DNA of 64,000 bases, taken from Triticum aestivum (taxonomy: Eukaryota; Streptophyta; Magnoliopsida; Poales; Poaceae). Position 1 is the stretch's first letter. Every line of letters begins with the position of its first letter. The notes under the pieces were generated by a model. It saw nothing but the letters and a program-made list of their open reading frames with translations, was not told the origin of the DNA and ran no database searches. Positions 46,573-56,754 of this stretch are shown here, in pieces. The stretch is from NCBI RefSeq assembly GCF_018294505.1, contig NC_057795.1:228698643-228762642 (forward strand), in the 5' to 3' direction. Both the position numbers and the translations under genes were made by a program.

Positions 46573-47952
46573 AAGATGGATGAACTTATGAAATTGTTTG
46601 CTACTAAAAATACTCCTCTTGATCCCAATGATATGCCTTTGTCTACTTTGATTGAGAATAATAATGAATCTATGGATGTGAATTTTGTTGGTAGGAATAG
46701 TTTTGGAAACAATGCTTATAGAGGAAACTTTAATGCTAGACCGTTCCCTAGTAATTCCTCTAATAATTATGGAAATTCCTACAATAATTCTTATGGTAAT
46801 TTTAATAAGATGCTCTCTGATTTTGAGAATAGTGTGAAAGCATTTATGATTTCTCAAAAGAATTTTAATGCTTTGCTTGAAGAAAAATTGCCCAAAGTTG
46901 ATGATTTAGCTAGGAACCTTGATAGACTTTCGCTTGATGTTGATTCTCTTAAACTTACATCTTCTCCTCCTAAGCATGATATCAATAAGTCTCTCAAGGC
47001 AATGAGAATTTCCATTGATGAGTGCAAGGAAAGAACCGCTAGATTGCGTGCTAAGAAAGATTGCTTTGTAAAGGCGTGTTCTTCTAGTTTCCATGAAAAT
47101 AATGATGAAGACCTTAAAGTTATTGATGCGTCTCGTATTAGATCTATGTTTTGCAATATGAATCTTGATAATTATGGGACTGATGATGAGTCAACTTTAC
47201 CTAGAAGGCGTCCCAAGAATTCAGAGATTTTAGATCTTGATGCTAAATTTGGTAAAAGTGGGATTGGAGAGGTCACAACTTTAAATAGCATTGAACCCAC
47301 CATCTCGGATTTCAAGGAATTTTATTATGATAATTTTTCTTTAGAAGGTTGTATTTCCTTGTTACAATCCATGGTTAATTCTCCTCATGCTTATATTCAA
47401 AAGAAAGCTTTTACCAAACATATTGTTGATGCCTTGATGCAATCTTATGATGAAAAACTTAATTTGGAAGTTTCTATACCTAGAAAACTTAATTATGAGT
47501 GGGAACCTACTATAAAGATTAGAATTAAAGATCATGAGTGTTTTGCTTTGTGTGATTTGGGTGCTAGTGTTTCCACGATTCCGAAAACTTTATGTGATAT
47601 TCTAGGTTTCCATGATCTTGATGATTGCTCTTTAAATTTGCACCTTGCGGATTCCACCATTAAAAAGCCAATGGGAAGGATCAATGATGTTCTCATTGTT
47701 GCAAATAAAAATTTGGTGCCCGTGGATTTTATCGTTCTTGATATAGATTGCAATCTTTCTTGCCCTATTATTCTTGGTAGACCTTTCCTTAGAATGATTG
47801 GCGCGATTATTGATATGAAGGAAGGGAATATTAGATTCCAATTTCCATTAAATAAAGGCATGGAGCACTTTCCAAGAAAGAAAGTAAAATTACCTTATGA
47901 ATCTATCATGCGAGATACTTATGAATTTAGTGCCAAAGATAGCACTCGTTAG
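46573..47952 (+). pseudogene. S2 gag C-terminus and protease
   Basis: In frame with the second half of gag after TGA 46570, open for 458 codons to TAG 47950. An Asn-rich region (NNAYRGNFNARPFPSNSSNN) precedes a helical segment. The aspartic protease has CFALCDLGASVSTIPKTLCD (D-L-G-A-S) near 47550 and CPIILGRPFLRMIGAIIDM near 47762. The frame ends there: no RT, RNase H or integrase. The protease motif is intact, so only the gag break and the upstream stop prevent a functional gag-protease product. Confidence 0.9.
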
Positions 47953-50832
47953 ATCTATCTTCGCTTTTATGCCTAGCTAGGGGCGTTAAACGATAGCGCT
48001 AGTTGGGAGGCAACCCAATTTTCTTTGTGTTTTTTGTTTTTGTTCCTTCTTAGTAATAAATATTGCATCTACCTTCTGTTTAGATGTGTTTTTATCTTTT
48101 AATTAGTGTTTGTGCCAAGTAGAACCTATAGGATAACCTATGATGATAGTTGATTTGATTCTGCTGAAAAACAGAAACTTTGCATGCATGAATATAATTT
48201 TTTTAAATCACAGAAACGTGCTTTTGCATTGATTCTTTTTTCTGCTGATCAATAAACAAATTATCCAGGACTTCCTATTTTGGTAGGAGTTTTAGAGTTC
48301 CAGAAGTTTGCATTAGTTACAGATTGCTACAGACTGTTCTGTTTTTGACAGATTCTGTTTTTCGTGTGTTGTTTGCTTATTTTGATGCATCTATGGCTAG
48401 TAAATTAGTTTATAAAACATAGAGAAGTTGGAATACATTAGGTTTAACACCAAAATAAATAAAGAATGAGTTCATTACAGTACCTTATGTGGTGGTTTTG
48501 TTTTTTTTCACTAACGGAGCTTATAAGATTTCCTGTTGAGTTTTGTGTTGTGAAGTTTTCAAGTTTTGGGTAAAGCTTTTATGGACTATGGAATAAGGAG
48601 TGGAAAGAGCCTAAGCTTGGGGATGCCCAAGGCACCCCAAGATATTCAAGGATTGCCAAAAGCCTAAGCTTGGGGATGCCCCGGGAAGGCATCCCCTCTT
48701 TCGTCTTCGTTCATTGCTAACTTTACTTGGAGCTATATTTTTATTCACCACATGATATGTGTTTTGCTTGGAGCATCGTGTATTATATTAGTATTTGCTT
48801 TTTAGTTTACCACAATCATCCTTGCTGTACACACCTTTTGGGAGAAGCCTATTTGATTAGAATTTTCTAGAATACTCTATGTGCTTCACTTATATCTTTT
48901 GAGCTTGATAGTTTTTGCTCTAGTGCTTCACTTATATCTTTTAGAGCACGGCGGTGGCCTATTTTTGTTGAAATTGCTAGTCTCTCACGCTTCACTTATA
49001 TCTTTTTGAGAGTCTTTTAGAACAGCATGGTATTTGCTATGGTTATAAAATTGGTCCTAGAATGGTAGGCATCCAAGTTGGGTATAATAAAAACTATCAT
49101 AGAAAAAGAATTGGATGCTATGATCAATTTGATGCTTGATAATTGTTTTGAGATATGGAGGTAGTGATATTAAAGGCATGCTAGTTGAGGTGATTATCAA
49201 AAATACTTGTGTTGGGGTTTCTGATTCCCGTAGCATGCATGTATCGTGAACCGCTTTGTGATGAAGTTGGAGCCCAATTTTATTTATTGATTGTCTTCCT
49301 TATGAGTGGAGGTCCGGGACGAGTGATGGTCTTTTCCTACCAATCTATCCCCCTAGGAGCATGCGCGTAGTACTTTGGTTTTTGATGACTTCTAGATTTT
49401 TGCAACAAGTACATGAGTTCTTTTGACTAATGTTGAGTCCATGGATTTTACGCACCTCACCCTTCCACCATTTCTAGCCTCTCTTGTGCCCCGCAACTTT
49501 CGCCGGTACCATACACCTACCATATACCTTCCTCAAAATAGCCACCATACCTACCTATTATGGCATTTCCATAGCCATTCCGAGATATATTGCCATGCAA
49601 CTTTCCGCCGTTCCGTTCATATGACACGCATTACTTTTTTCATATTGCTTTTTGCATGATCATGTAGTTGACATCGTATTTGTGGCAAGGCCACCTTCAT
49701 AATTTTCATACATGTCGCTCTTGATTCATTGCATATCCCGGTACACCGACGGAGGCATTCATATAGAGTCATATCTTGTTCTAGCTTTGAGTTGTAATTT
49801 TTGAATTGTAAATCCATAAAAGTGTGATGATCTTCATTATTAGATCATTGTCCTAGTGAGGAAAGGATGATGAAGACTATGATTCCCCCACAAGTCGGGA
49901 TGAGACTTCGGACTTTACAGAAAAAATATAAAGAAAAAAAAAAGAGAAAGGCCAAAAAGAAAAAAGGGGAAAGGCCAAAGAAAAAAGAAAAAAAAAGAAA
50001 AAAAGAAAAAGAAAAAAAGAATAGAAAAAAATAAGAGAAAAAGAGAGAAGGAACAATGCTATTATCTCTTTTTCCACACTTGTGCTTCAAAGTAGCACCA
50101 TGATCTTGATGATAGAGAGTCTCATATGCTGTCACTTTCATATACTAGTGGGAATTTTTCATTATAGAACTTGGCTTGTATATTCCAATGATGGGCTTCC
50201 TCAAAATGCCCTAGGTCTTCGTGAGCAAGCGAGTTGGATGCACACCCACTTAATTTCTTTTGTTGAGATTTCATATATTTATAGCTCTAGTGCATCCGTT
50301 GCATGGCAATCCCTACTCACTCACATTCATATCTATTAATGGGCATCTCCATAGCCCGTTGATACGCCTAGTTGATGTGAGACTATCTTCTCCTTTTTTT
50401 TCTCCACAACCACCATTCTATTCCACATATAGTGCTATGTCCATGGCTCACGCTCATGTATTGCATGAAAGTTGAAAGAGTTTGAGATTATTAAAGTATT
50501 AAACAATTGCTTGGCTTGTCATCGGGGTTGTGCATGATTAAATACTTTGTGTGATGAAGATAGAGCAACAACCAGACTATATGATTTTGTAGGGATAACT
50601 TTCTTTGGCCATGTTATTTTGAGAAGACATGATTACTTTGATTAGTATGCTTGAAGTATCACCATTTTCATGTTAATATGAACTTTTATTTTGTATCATT
50701 TGGATCTGAACATTCATGCCACAATAGAGAAAATTACATTGAGAATTATGCTAGGTAGCATTTGATACGAAAAATTTCTTTTTTATCAATTATCCTACTC
50801 GAGGACGAGCAGGAATTATGCTTGGGGATGCT
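47953..50832. other. S2 long 3' non-coding region
   Basis: 2.9 kb in place of pol. No supported gene. It contains two near copies of AGCCTAAGCTTGGGGATGCC (48610 and 48661), similar to the polypurine-tract sequence GCTTGGGGATGCT before the 3' LTR. It also has repeated GCTTCACTTATATCTTTT words (48890-49010) and a 130-base A/G-only-like tract at 49917-50049. Confidence 0.7.
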
Positions 50833-52401
50833 TGATACGTCTCCAACATATCTATAATTTTTGATTGTTCCATACTATTATATTACCCTTTTGGATGTTT
50901 ATGGGCTTTATTTTACACATTTATATCATTTTTGGGACTAACCTACTAACTGGAGGCCCAGCCCGTATTGCTGTTTTTTGTCTATTTCAGTATTTCGAAG
51001 AAAAGGAATATCAAACGGAGTCCAAACGGAGTGAAACCTTCAAGAGCGTGATTTTTGGAACGAACGTGATCCAGAGGACTTGGAGTGCAAGTCAAGAAGC
51101 AGCCGAGGCCTCCACGAGATAGGAGGGCGCCCCCCTATAGGGTGCGCCGCCTGTCTCGTGGGCCCCTCTGTTGTCCACCGACGTACTTCTTCCTCCTATA
51201 TAAGCCTACGTACCCCGAAAACATCTAGGGAGCCACCGAAACACAATTTCCACCGCCGTAACCTTCTATATCCGCGAGATCTCAACTTGGAGCCTTCGTC
51301 GGTGCTCCGCCGGAGGGGGAATCGACCACAAAGGGCTTCTACATCAACATCCTTGCCCCTCCGATGAGTTGTGAGTAGTTTACCACAGACCTACGGGTCC
51401 ATAGTTATTAGCTAGATGTCTTCTTCTCTCTTTTTGGATCTCAATACAATGTTCTTCCCCTCTCTTGTGGAGATCTATTTGATGTAAACTCTTTTGCGGT
51501 GTGTTTGTCGAGATCCGATGAATTGTGGGTTTATGATCAAGTTTATTTATGAATAATATTTGAATCTTCTCTGAATTCTTTTATGTATGATTGAGCTATC
51601 TTTGCAAGTCTCTTCGAATTATTAGTTTGGTTTCGCCTACTAGATTGATCTTTCTTGCCATGGGAGAAGTGCTTAGCTTTGGGTTCAATCTTGCGGTGTC
51701 CTTACCCAGTGACAGAAAGGGTTGCAAGGCATGTACTGTATTGTTGCCATCGAGGATAAAAAGATGGGGTTTATATCATATTGCTTGAGTTTATCCCTCT
51801 ACATCATGTCATCCTGCTTAAGGCGTTACTCTGTTCTTATGAACTTAATATTCTAGATGCAGGCAGGAGTGGGTCGATGTGTGGAGTAATAGTAGTAGAT
51901 GCAGGCAGGAGTCGGTCTACTTGTTGCGGACGTGATGCCTATATACACGATCCTGCCTAGATAATCTCATAATTATTCGCTTTTCTATCAATTGCTCGAC
52001 AGTAATTTGTTCACCCACCGTAATACTTATGCTATCTTGAGAGAAGCCACTAGTGAAAACTATGGCCCCCGGGTCTATCTCTTATCATATTTGCGTCCAA
52101 TCTACTTTTATTTGCATCTTTACTTTTTGCATCTATATTATAAAATACCAAAAATATATTTATCTTATCTTACTATCTTTATTAGATCTCACTTTCGCAA
52201 GTGGCCGTGAAGGGATTGACAACCCCTTTATTGCGTTGGTTGCGAGTTCTTTGTTTGTTTGTGTAGGTGCGTGGGACTTTTGAGGAGCCTCCTACTGGAT
52301 TGATACCTTGGTTCTCAAAAACTGAGGGAAATACGTATGCTACTATTGTTGCATCACCCTTTCCTCTTCAAGGAAAACCAACGCAAGCTCAAGACATAGC
52401 A
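50833..52401 (+). repeat. S2 3' LTR
   Basis: 1569 bp, TGATACGTCTCC to CAAGACATAGCA. TATATAA at 51197-51203. It is preceded by CTTGGGGATGCT, the polypurine-tract region. Confidence 0.93.
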
Positions 52402-52406
52402 GGGGC
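52402..52406. repeat. S2 right TSD (GGGGC)
   Basis: GGGGC after AAGACATAGCA. Removing S2 restores the J1 gene frame. Confidence 0.9.
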
Positions 52407-52580
52407 GTCCTCCTCAAAGTGCTCACCAAGGTGGCATACCGGAACCCCTGCGTCGACTTCACCAACGCATTTGAGAGCTTACTAGAGGACACGGACCTCA
52501 AGGCGCTCGAAGAGCTTGTCGAGCCTATCGCCAGCAGGGTTGATGGAGTCAAAAGGTTGGAAGGCCAGCGCCGGGACTAG
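52407..52580 (+). pseudogene. J1 antisense gene, C-terminus
   Basis: After S2 the frame continues through VLLKVLTKVAYRNPCVDFTN and AFESLLEDTDLKALEELVEP to the stop TAG at 52578-52580. The gene thus ends 1.57 kb before the J1 5' LTR. The region is short but clearly the continuation of the coding sequence cut at 44068. Confidence 0.7.
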
Positions 52581-53682
52581 CTGCTTCACCTTCTCCTTGC
52601 CGCTGTGAACTCGGGCCCAAGATGATTTCATCTTAAGTTAGAACCGCGACATCCATTGATGTAATATAACTTGTTGTGTCTTGAATTGAATGCATGATAT
52701 CTTCTTGTTTGATCCTTCTTTGTATGGCATACACCCTACGCTCATTTGGAAAGGCTTCCGGTGCGCGCACCCTTGCCGCGAGCGGATTGAGGAACAGATC
52801 CTTAGCATCCTACTGGGGGTGTCGCAGCCGCCAAGACACCTTGCTGCTCGTAGCGCAACCACTTGATCTGCCGAGCGGACTCGAAACAGATAAAGGGCGC
52901 TACCAATTGTGGCTGGGTTCCTTTGCGTGCAGGTTTTCCATACAAGACTAAATCATTCGAGGAAAATAACCTTATATTTTAAAAAAGAAAATCACTTAAG
53001 GTTTGGTGTGACTTAGCTTTTCGTTGTTGTGTTCTTTTCCGCAAGATGCCACTTCGAACAGCGCCTGTTAGTGCCCATACTCTCTATCCCCCGGCAAACA
53101 TTTATGCGAGGGAATCTTCTATCCTTTTGGGAAAAAGAAAGAAGAGGAAATAGGAGCATGGAACCTTGGCGGTTCGATAGTACTTACTAGAAGGAATAGT
53201 AGCACAATATCCTTGGTGTATATATATATATACATGAACATGGGAATCAATAAGAACTGTACATACTAAAAGTTATTCAACTGCGCACAGAGTCCGCGCC
53301 TAGCTCTGTACATAGGGCTATATGCCTTGCCGGCAAGGCTGGTACAAAAGGGGGGTTGCCGGGGGTCCCGGCAATGGCGCCTTATGGGTAAAACTTGCAA
53401 AGATGTTTGATATTCTAGGAGTTGCTCACTGGAATACCATCTTCGGTCCCTAGGAGGACTGCGCTGGGCCTGGTGACTCGTATTGCCCAATAAGGGCCTT
53501 TGGATAGCAGCCCTCTACTCTTCTTGCTTCTCCGCAGCAGGAGGAAAGTCAAGGAGCAGTTGTGCTTGTGCCAACGCTTATGCTCGAGTGGGTGGCAGCG
53601 ATAAGCGCGAGGAACAAGAGGTGCTCGGACTTCTAATTATGTTAGAAGGAGCTCCATCACGGTTCCGTGACCGTGCGCCGTT
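52581..53682. other. J1 interior downstream of the antisense gene
   Basis: Likely the 3' untranslated part of the plus-strand gene (first ~400 bp), followed by sequence with a TATATATATATATA run near 53220-53233 and degenerate GC-rich sequence that may once have been gag on the minus strand. No supported gene. Confidence 0.5.
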
Positions 53683-54078
53683 TTAACCAGCATCTTGGCA
53701 TGCATGTCGCCCTGCGCATCTCGACAATGATGCTGAGGACTCTTCCGCGGCGACGCTTGGGGTCACCAATGTCGTGGCGCTACTTGTCGCGCACGACCTG
53801 GGAGGATCGCGGTGCATGCGTCGGCGGGGTCGTTTTCCTACCCTTGGAGTCCCCGTGCGGCCCGTAGGCAGCATGGCTCTATCCTTGGGTCCGGTGGTGC
53901 GCGGAACGTCGTCGTGGCTGCGGACGCTGCCGCTCACCTGGATCCTGGTACCAGAATGGTGTGGGTGGTCTTGATCTCCACCGCCACCAGCGTCTACCCT
54001 GTCGCCCGTCCGTGTCGGCGCGGGCAGACCGGCTCCAGACGAGCCGATCATTATGATCGTCTTCTTCTTGGGAGCCAT
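53683..54078 (-). pseudogene. J1 gag N-terminal remnant
   Basis: Minus-strand ATG at 54076-54078 begins MAPKKKTIIMIGSSGAG, at the expected distance from the primer site, and stays open for 131 codons. It is Arg/Pro/Ser-rich with no recognisable gag core, zinc knuckle or protease downstream. It could be the start of a gag that was later lost, or chance coding in a GC-rich leader. Function unknown. Confidence 0.4.
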
Positions 54079-54130
54079 GATGATGAAGAAGCTGACGCGC
54101 TAAGTGCTAGACCAGGTTTGCACAACCTCG

Positions 54131-54150
54131 CCCCCCTACCTGGAGCGCCA
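54131..54150 (-). other. J1 primer-binding site
   Basis: Minus-strand TGGCGCTCCAGGTAGGGG, four bases inside the right LTR. It resembles the TGGCGCGCCAGGTAGGGG site I recall from Tat-lineage elements. Confidence 0.7.
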
Positions 54151-54154
54151 AAGA

Positions 54155-55153
54155 TGTTGGGGAAATGACACCTATGGAATCACGTGGATCCCTTCTACGG
54201 TTGGCAGGGAAGAGGAATGCACAAAGAGCAGGTCCAGCGATCAACACGAAGGATTTTTACCCAGGTTCGGGCCGCTGGGACGCGTAAAACCCTAGTCCTG
54301 CTTTGAGTGTATATTTAGTGTTCTTGAACCTTGACTAGCTGCTATGCGTGTCTAGCCCAAAAGTTCAAATCCTCCTCCAGTACGCCTAGGCCTCCTTTAA
54401 TACGTCCAATGGGTCGCCAAATTGGCACACAGGAGGTGTGAAGTAGCTATAGAGCATATGCTTATCACTGACATTGTACGACAACGCATTAAATGTGCTG
54501 CTTAAGCTCCCTAACTTTATTGGGGAGGGAGATAGAGCCCGTCCTATCCGTCGCTGCCTCACCCCATGTTGACACGCATTTAGGCTAATGAGCCATGCAG
54601 CACTAGGTTGACTGGCTAGCCGCTGCGCTGGAGCGGTGGCAGGACCTTCACAAAGATCTGCATGCCACCACGCAGGTGCTTGCTTAGTTGGCAGACTGGT
54701 CGCCGCGCTGGAACGACCGTGGGGTGGCGGAACCTTGTCGTGTGCAAGCCTCACTATGGCTTCGCAGTTGTCCCCGACAAGAGTCTTGCCGGGGTCTCTT
54801 GGTCGTCCCCGGAAAGAGCCTTGCCGGGGGCTTCATCCTCTGGTCTCCATGAAGATCTACAAGCCACCGGTCTTCAAAAAGATCTACATGCTACTACGCA
54901 TGTGCCCCGGATCTTGGTCTTGACGTTGTCGATGGTGTCAGAGCTCTCAGCCTCAAGGGTGGTGGCCTTGCTGGTGCTTCGCAAATTACCCCGGCAGGGA
55001 TCTTGCCGGGGCTTCGCGAGCCATTATCGACAAGGGTCTTGCCGGGGGCCAACTTGTCTTCTGTTTTCTAATTACTAGCTTGGATGCTGCCTTGGTCATC
55101 TTGTATCTTGTCTCCTACTGCCCCTGCCTGGCCCTGCTACAGGTGCGACTGCA
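54155..55153 (-). repeat. J1 5' LTR (right)
   Basis: 999 bp, TGTTGGGGAAATGACACC to GGTGCGACTGCA in plus orientation, collinear with 29897-30900. It shares the CCCCGGCAAG/CTTGCCGGGG words. Confidence 0.88.
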
Positions 55154-55158
55154 ACATG
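55154..55158. repeat. J1 right TSD (ACATG)
   Basis: ACATG directly after GTGCGACTGCA at the right LTR end. It also fixes the LTR boundary. Confidence 0.85.
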
Positions 55159-55264
55159 TGATCGCACTTTGATCTATACATTGATGTATTGTGTGTGCCA
55201 GCATACTGATCCAGGGATGGCACAGATACACAAAGGCTTGACCTTCTGAGGTCGGGTCGCTACA
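55159..55264. repeat. X, right terminal segment
   Basis: 106 bp from the J1 TSD to the X end GCTACA. It contains TGATCCAGGGATGGCACAG and ends GTCGGGTCGCTACA. Confidence 0.7.
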
Positions 55265-55269
55265 AGATA
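55265..55269. repeat. X right TSD (AGATA)
   Basis: AGATA directly after GTCGGGTCGCTACA. Joining here to 17682 rebuilds an uninterrupted S1 LTR. Confidence 0.85.
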
Positions 55270-56754
55270 AGTATTTCCCTCAATTTGAGAACCAAGGTAT
55301 CAATCCAGTAGGAGACAACGCACAAATCACCGAATACCTGCACAAACAATAAAACAACTTGCACCCAGCGCGATAAAGGGGATGTCATTCCCTTCAGGGT
55401 TACTTGCGAAAGTGAGATCTGATAGAGATAGATAAACGATAAAATAAATATTTTTGGTATTTTGGGTTTATAGATCTAAAAGTAAACGATTGCAAAATAG
55501 TAGATCGGAAACTAATATGATGGAAAATAGACTCGGGGGCCATAGGTTTCACTAGAGGCTTATCTCAAGATAGCAAATAATACAGTGGGTGAACAAATTA
55601 CTGCCGAGCAATTGGTAGAAAAGCGCAAAATTATGACAATATCTAAGGCAATGATCATGAATATAGGCATCACGTCTGTGTCAAGTAGACCGAAACGATT
55701 CTGCATCTAGTAGTTTTACTCCACACATCGACCGACTCCTACCTAAATCTAGATATTAAGTTCCTGAAGAATAGAGTAACGCATTAAGTAAGATGACATG
55801 ATGCAGATGAATAAACTCAAGCAATAAAATGTAAACCCCATCTTTTTATCCTTGATGGAAATAATACAATACGTGCCTTGCTACCCCTGATGTCACCGGG
55901 AAAGGACACTGCAAGATTGAACCCAAAGCTAAGCACTTCTCCCATTGCAAGAAAAACCAATCCAGTTCGAAGAGAATTACAGAGATATCAAATCATGCAT
56001 ATAAGAATTCAGAGAAGATTTAAATAATATTCATAGATAAGCTGATCATAAATCCACAATTCATCGGATCTCAGCAAACACACCACAAAAAAGTATTACA
56101 TGAATAGATCTCCAAGAACATCGAGGAGAACATGGTATTGAGAATCAAAGAGAGAGAAGAAGCCATCTAGCTACTAGCTATAGATCCGTAGGTCTGAGGT
56201 AAACTACTCACGCTTCATCAGAAGGGCAATAGAGTTGATGTAGGAGCCCTCCGTGATTGAATCCCCCTCCGTGAGGGTGCAGGAAAAGGTCCCTAGATGG
56301 GATCTCGTGGGTACAGAAGGTTGCGGCGGCAGAAAAGTGTTTTCATGGATGCTCCTGGTGGTTTGGGGATATATATGGGAATATATAGGCAAAAGAATTA
56401 GGTCAGGAGGGTCAAGGGGCCCACAAGGGTGGGGGCACGCCCTACCCCCCTGGGCGCGCCCTCCGTCCTTGTGGTCGTCTCGTGGCTCCTCTGACTTCAT
56501 CTCCAAGTCTCCTGGTTGTCTTCTGGTCCAAGAAAAATCATCGCGAAGGTTTCATTCCGTCTGGACTCTGTTTGGTATTCTTTTTCTACGAAACTCAAAA
56601 ACAAGGGGGGAAAATAGGAACTGGCACTAGGCTCTAGGTTAATAGGTTAGTCCAAAAAATATAAAATAGCATATTAATTAATATAAAGCATCCAAAACAG
56701 ATAATATAATAGCATGGAACAATCAAAAAATATAGATACATTGGTGACGTATCA
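55270..56754 (-). repeat. S1 5' LTR, outer piece
   Basis: Starts AGTATTTCCCTCAATTTGAG in plus orientation, directly continuing the sequence cut at 17687, and ends GACGTATCA at 56754. Together the pieces give about 1.55 kb, matching the S2 LTRs (1570 bp). Confidence 0.9.

Larger units (their letters stand above)
44074..52401 (+). mobile_element. Athila-type gypsy element S2 (Sabrina/WHAM-like), gag-protease only
   Basis: 8328 bp with LTRs of 1570 and 1569 bp, a tRNA-Asp-type primer site, gag and protease, and a 2.9 kb non-coding 3' region where pol would be. A 5 bp TSD flanks it. It is the same family as S1, inserted in the opposite orientation three levels inside S1. Non-autonomous. The family name is from memory. 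Confidence 0.92.
29897..55153 (-). mobile_element. Non-autonomous gypsy element J1 with antisense gene, split by Fatima-like and S2
   Basis: LTRs at 54155-55153 (5') and 29897-30900 (3') in the same orientation. The primer-binding site and a gag start lie beside the right LTR on the minus strand, so the element reads right to left. After removing the Fatima-like element and S2 about 7.8 kb remain. No RT, RNase H or integrase is visible; most of the interior is an antisense (plus-strand) gene. The two LTRs are clearly more divergent than those of the elements nested in J1, which fits J1 being older. The primer site type suggests the Tat side of Ty3/gypsy, an inference. Confidence 0.85.
17688..55264. 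mobile_element. Unclassified unit X (possible solo LTR of a long-LTR element), split by gypsy2 and J1
   Basis: Ends are TGTAACATCCC at the left and GTCGCTACA at the right, flanked by a 5 bp TSD. After removing gypsy2 and J1 about 3.9 kb remain: 17688-19821, 28255-29896 and 55159-55264. It contains no recognisable gag or pol. The left part has a TATA box (18715) and a plausible small intron (donor GTAAGC at 18842, acceptor CCAG near 18934). The TG...CA ends and 5 bp TSD suit a solo LTR of a LARD-type element with very long LTRs. A non-coding retroelement is the alternative. Strand is not determined with certainty, though the TATA box suggests plus. Confidence 0.65.
16924..56754 (-). mobile_element. 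Athila-type gypsy element S1 (Sabrina/WHAM-like), 5' part, split by X
   Basis: Minus-strand order from the right: 5' LTR start TGATACGTCACC at 56754, LTR down to 55270, the 37.6 kb X insertion, the remaining LTR (17687-17621), primer-binding site, then gag to about 16924. Joining the LTR halves across the TSD AGATA gives an LTR collinear with those of S2. Everything after mid-gag is missing, cut at the copia B junction. The right end abuts the tandem array at 56755, so S1 probably inserted into that array. The family name is from memory. Confidence 0.85.
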
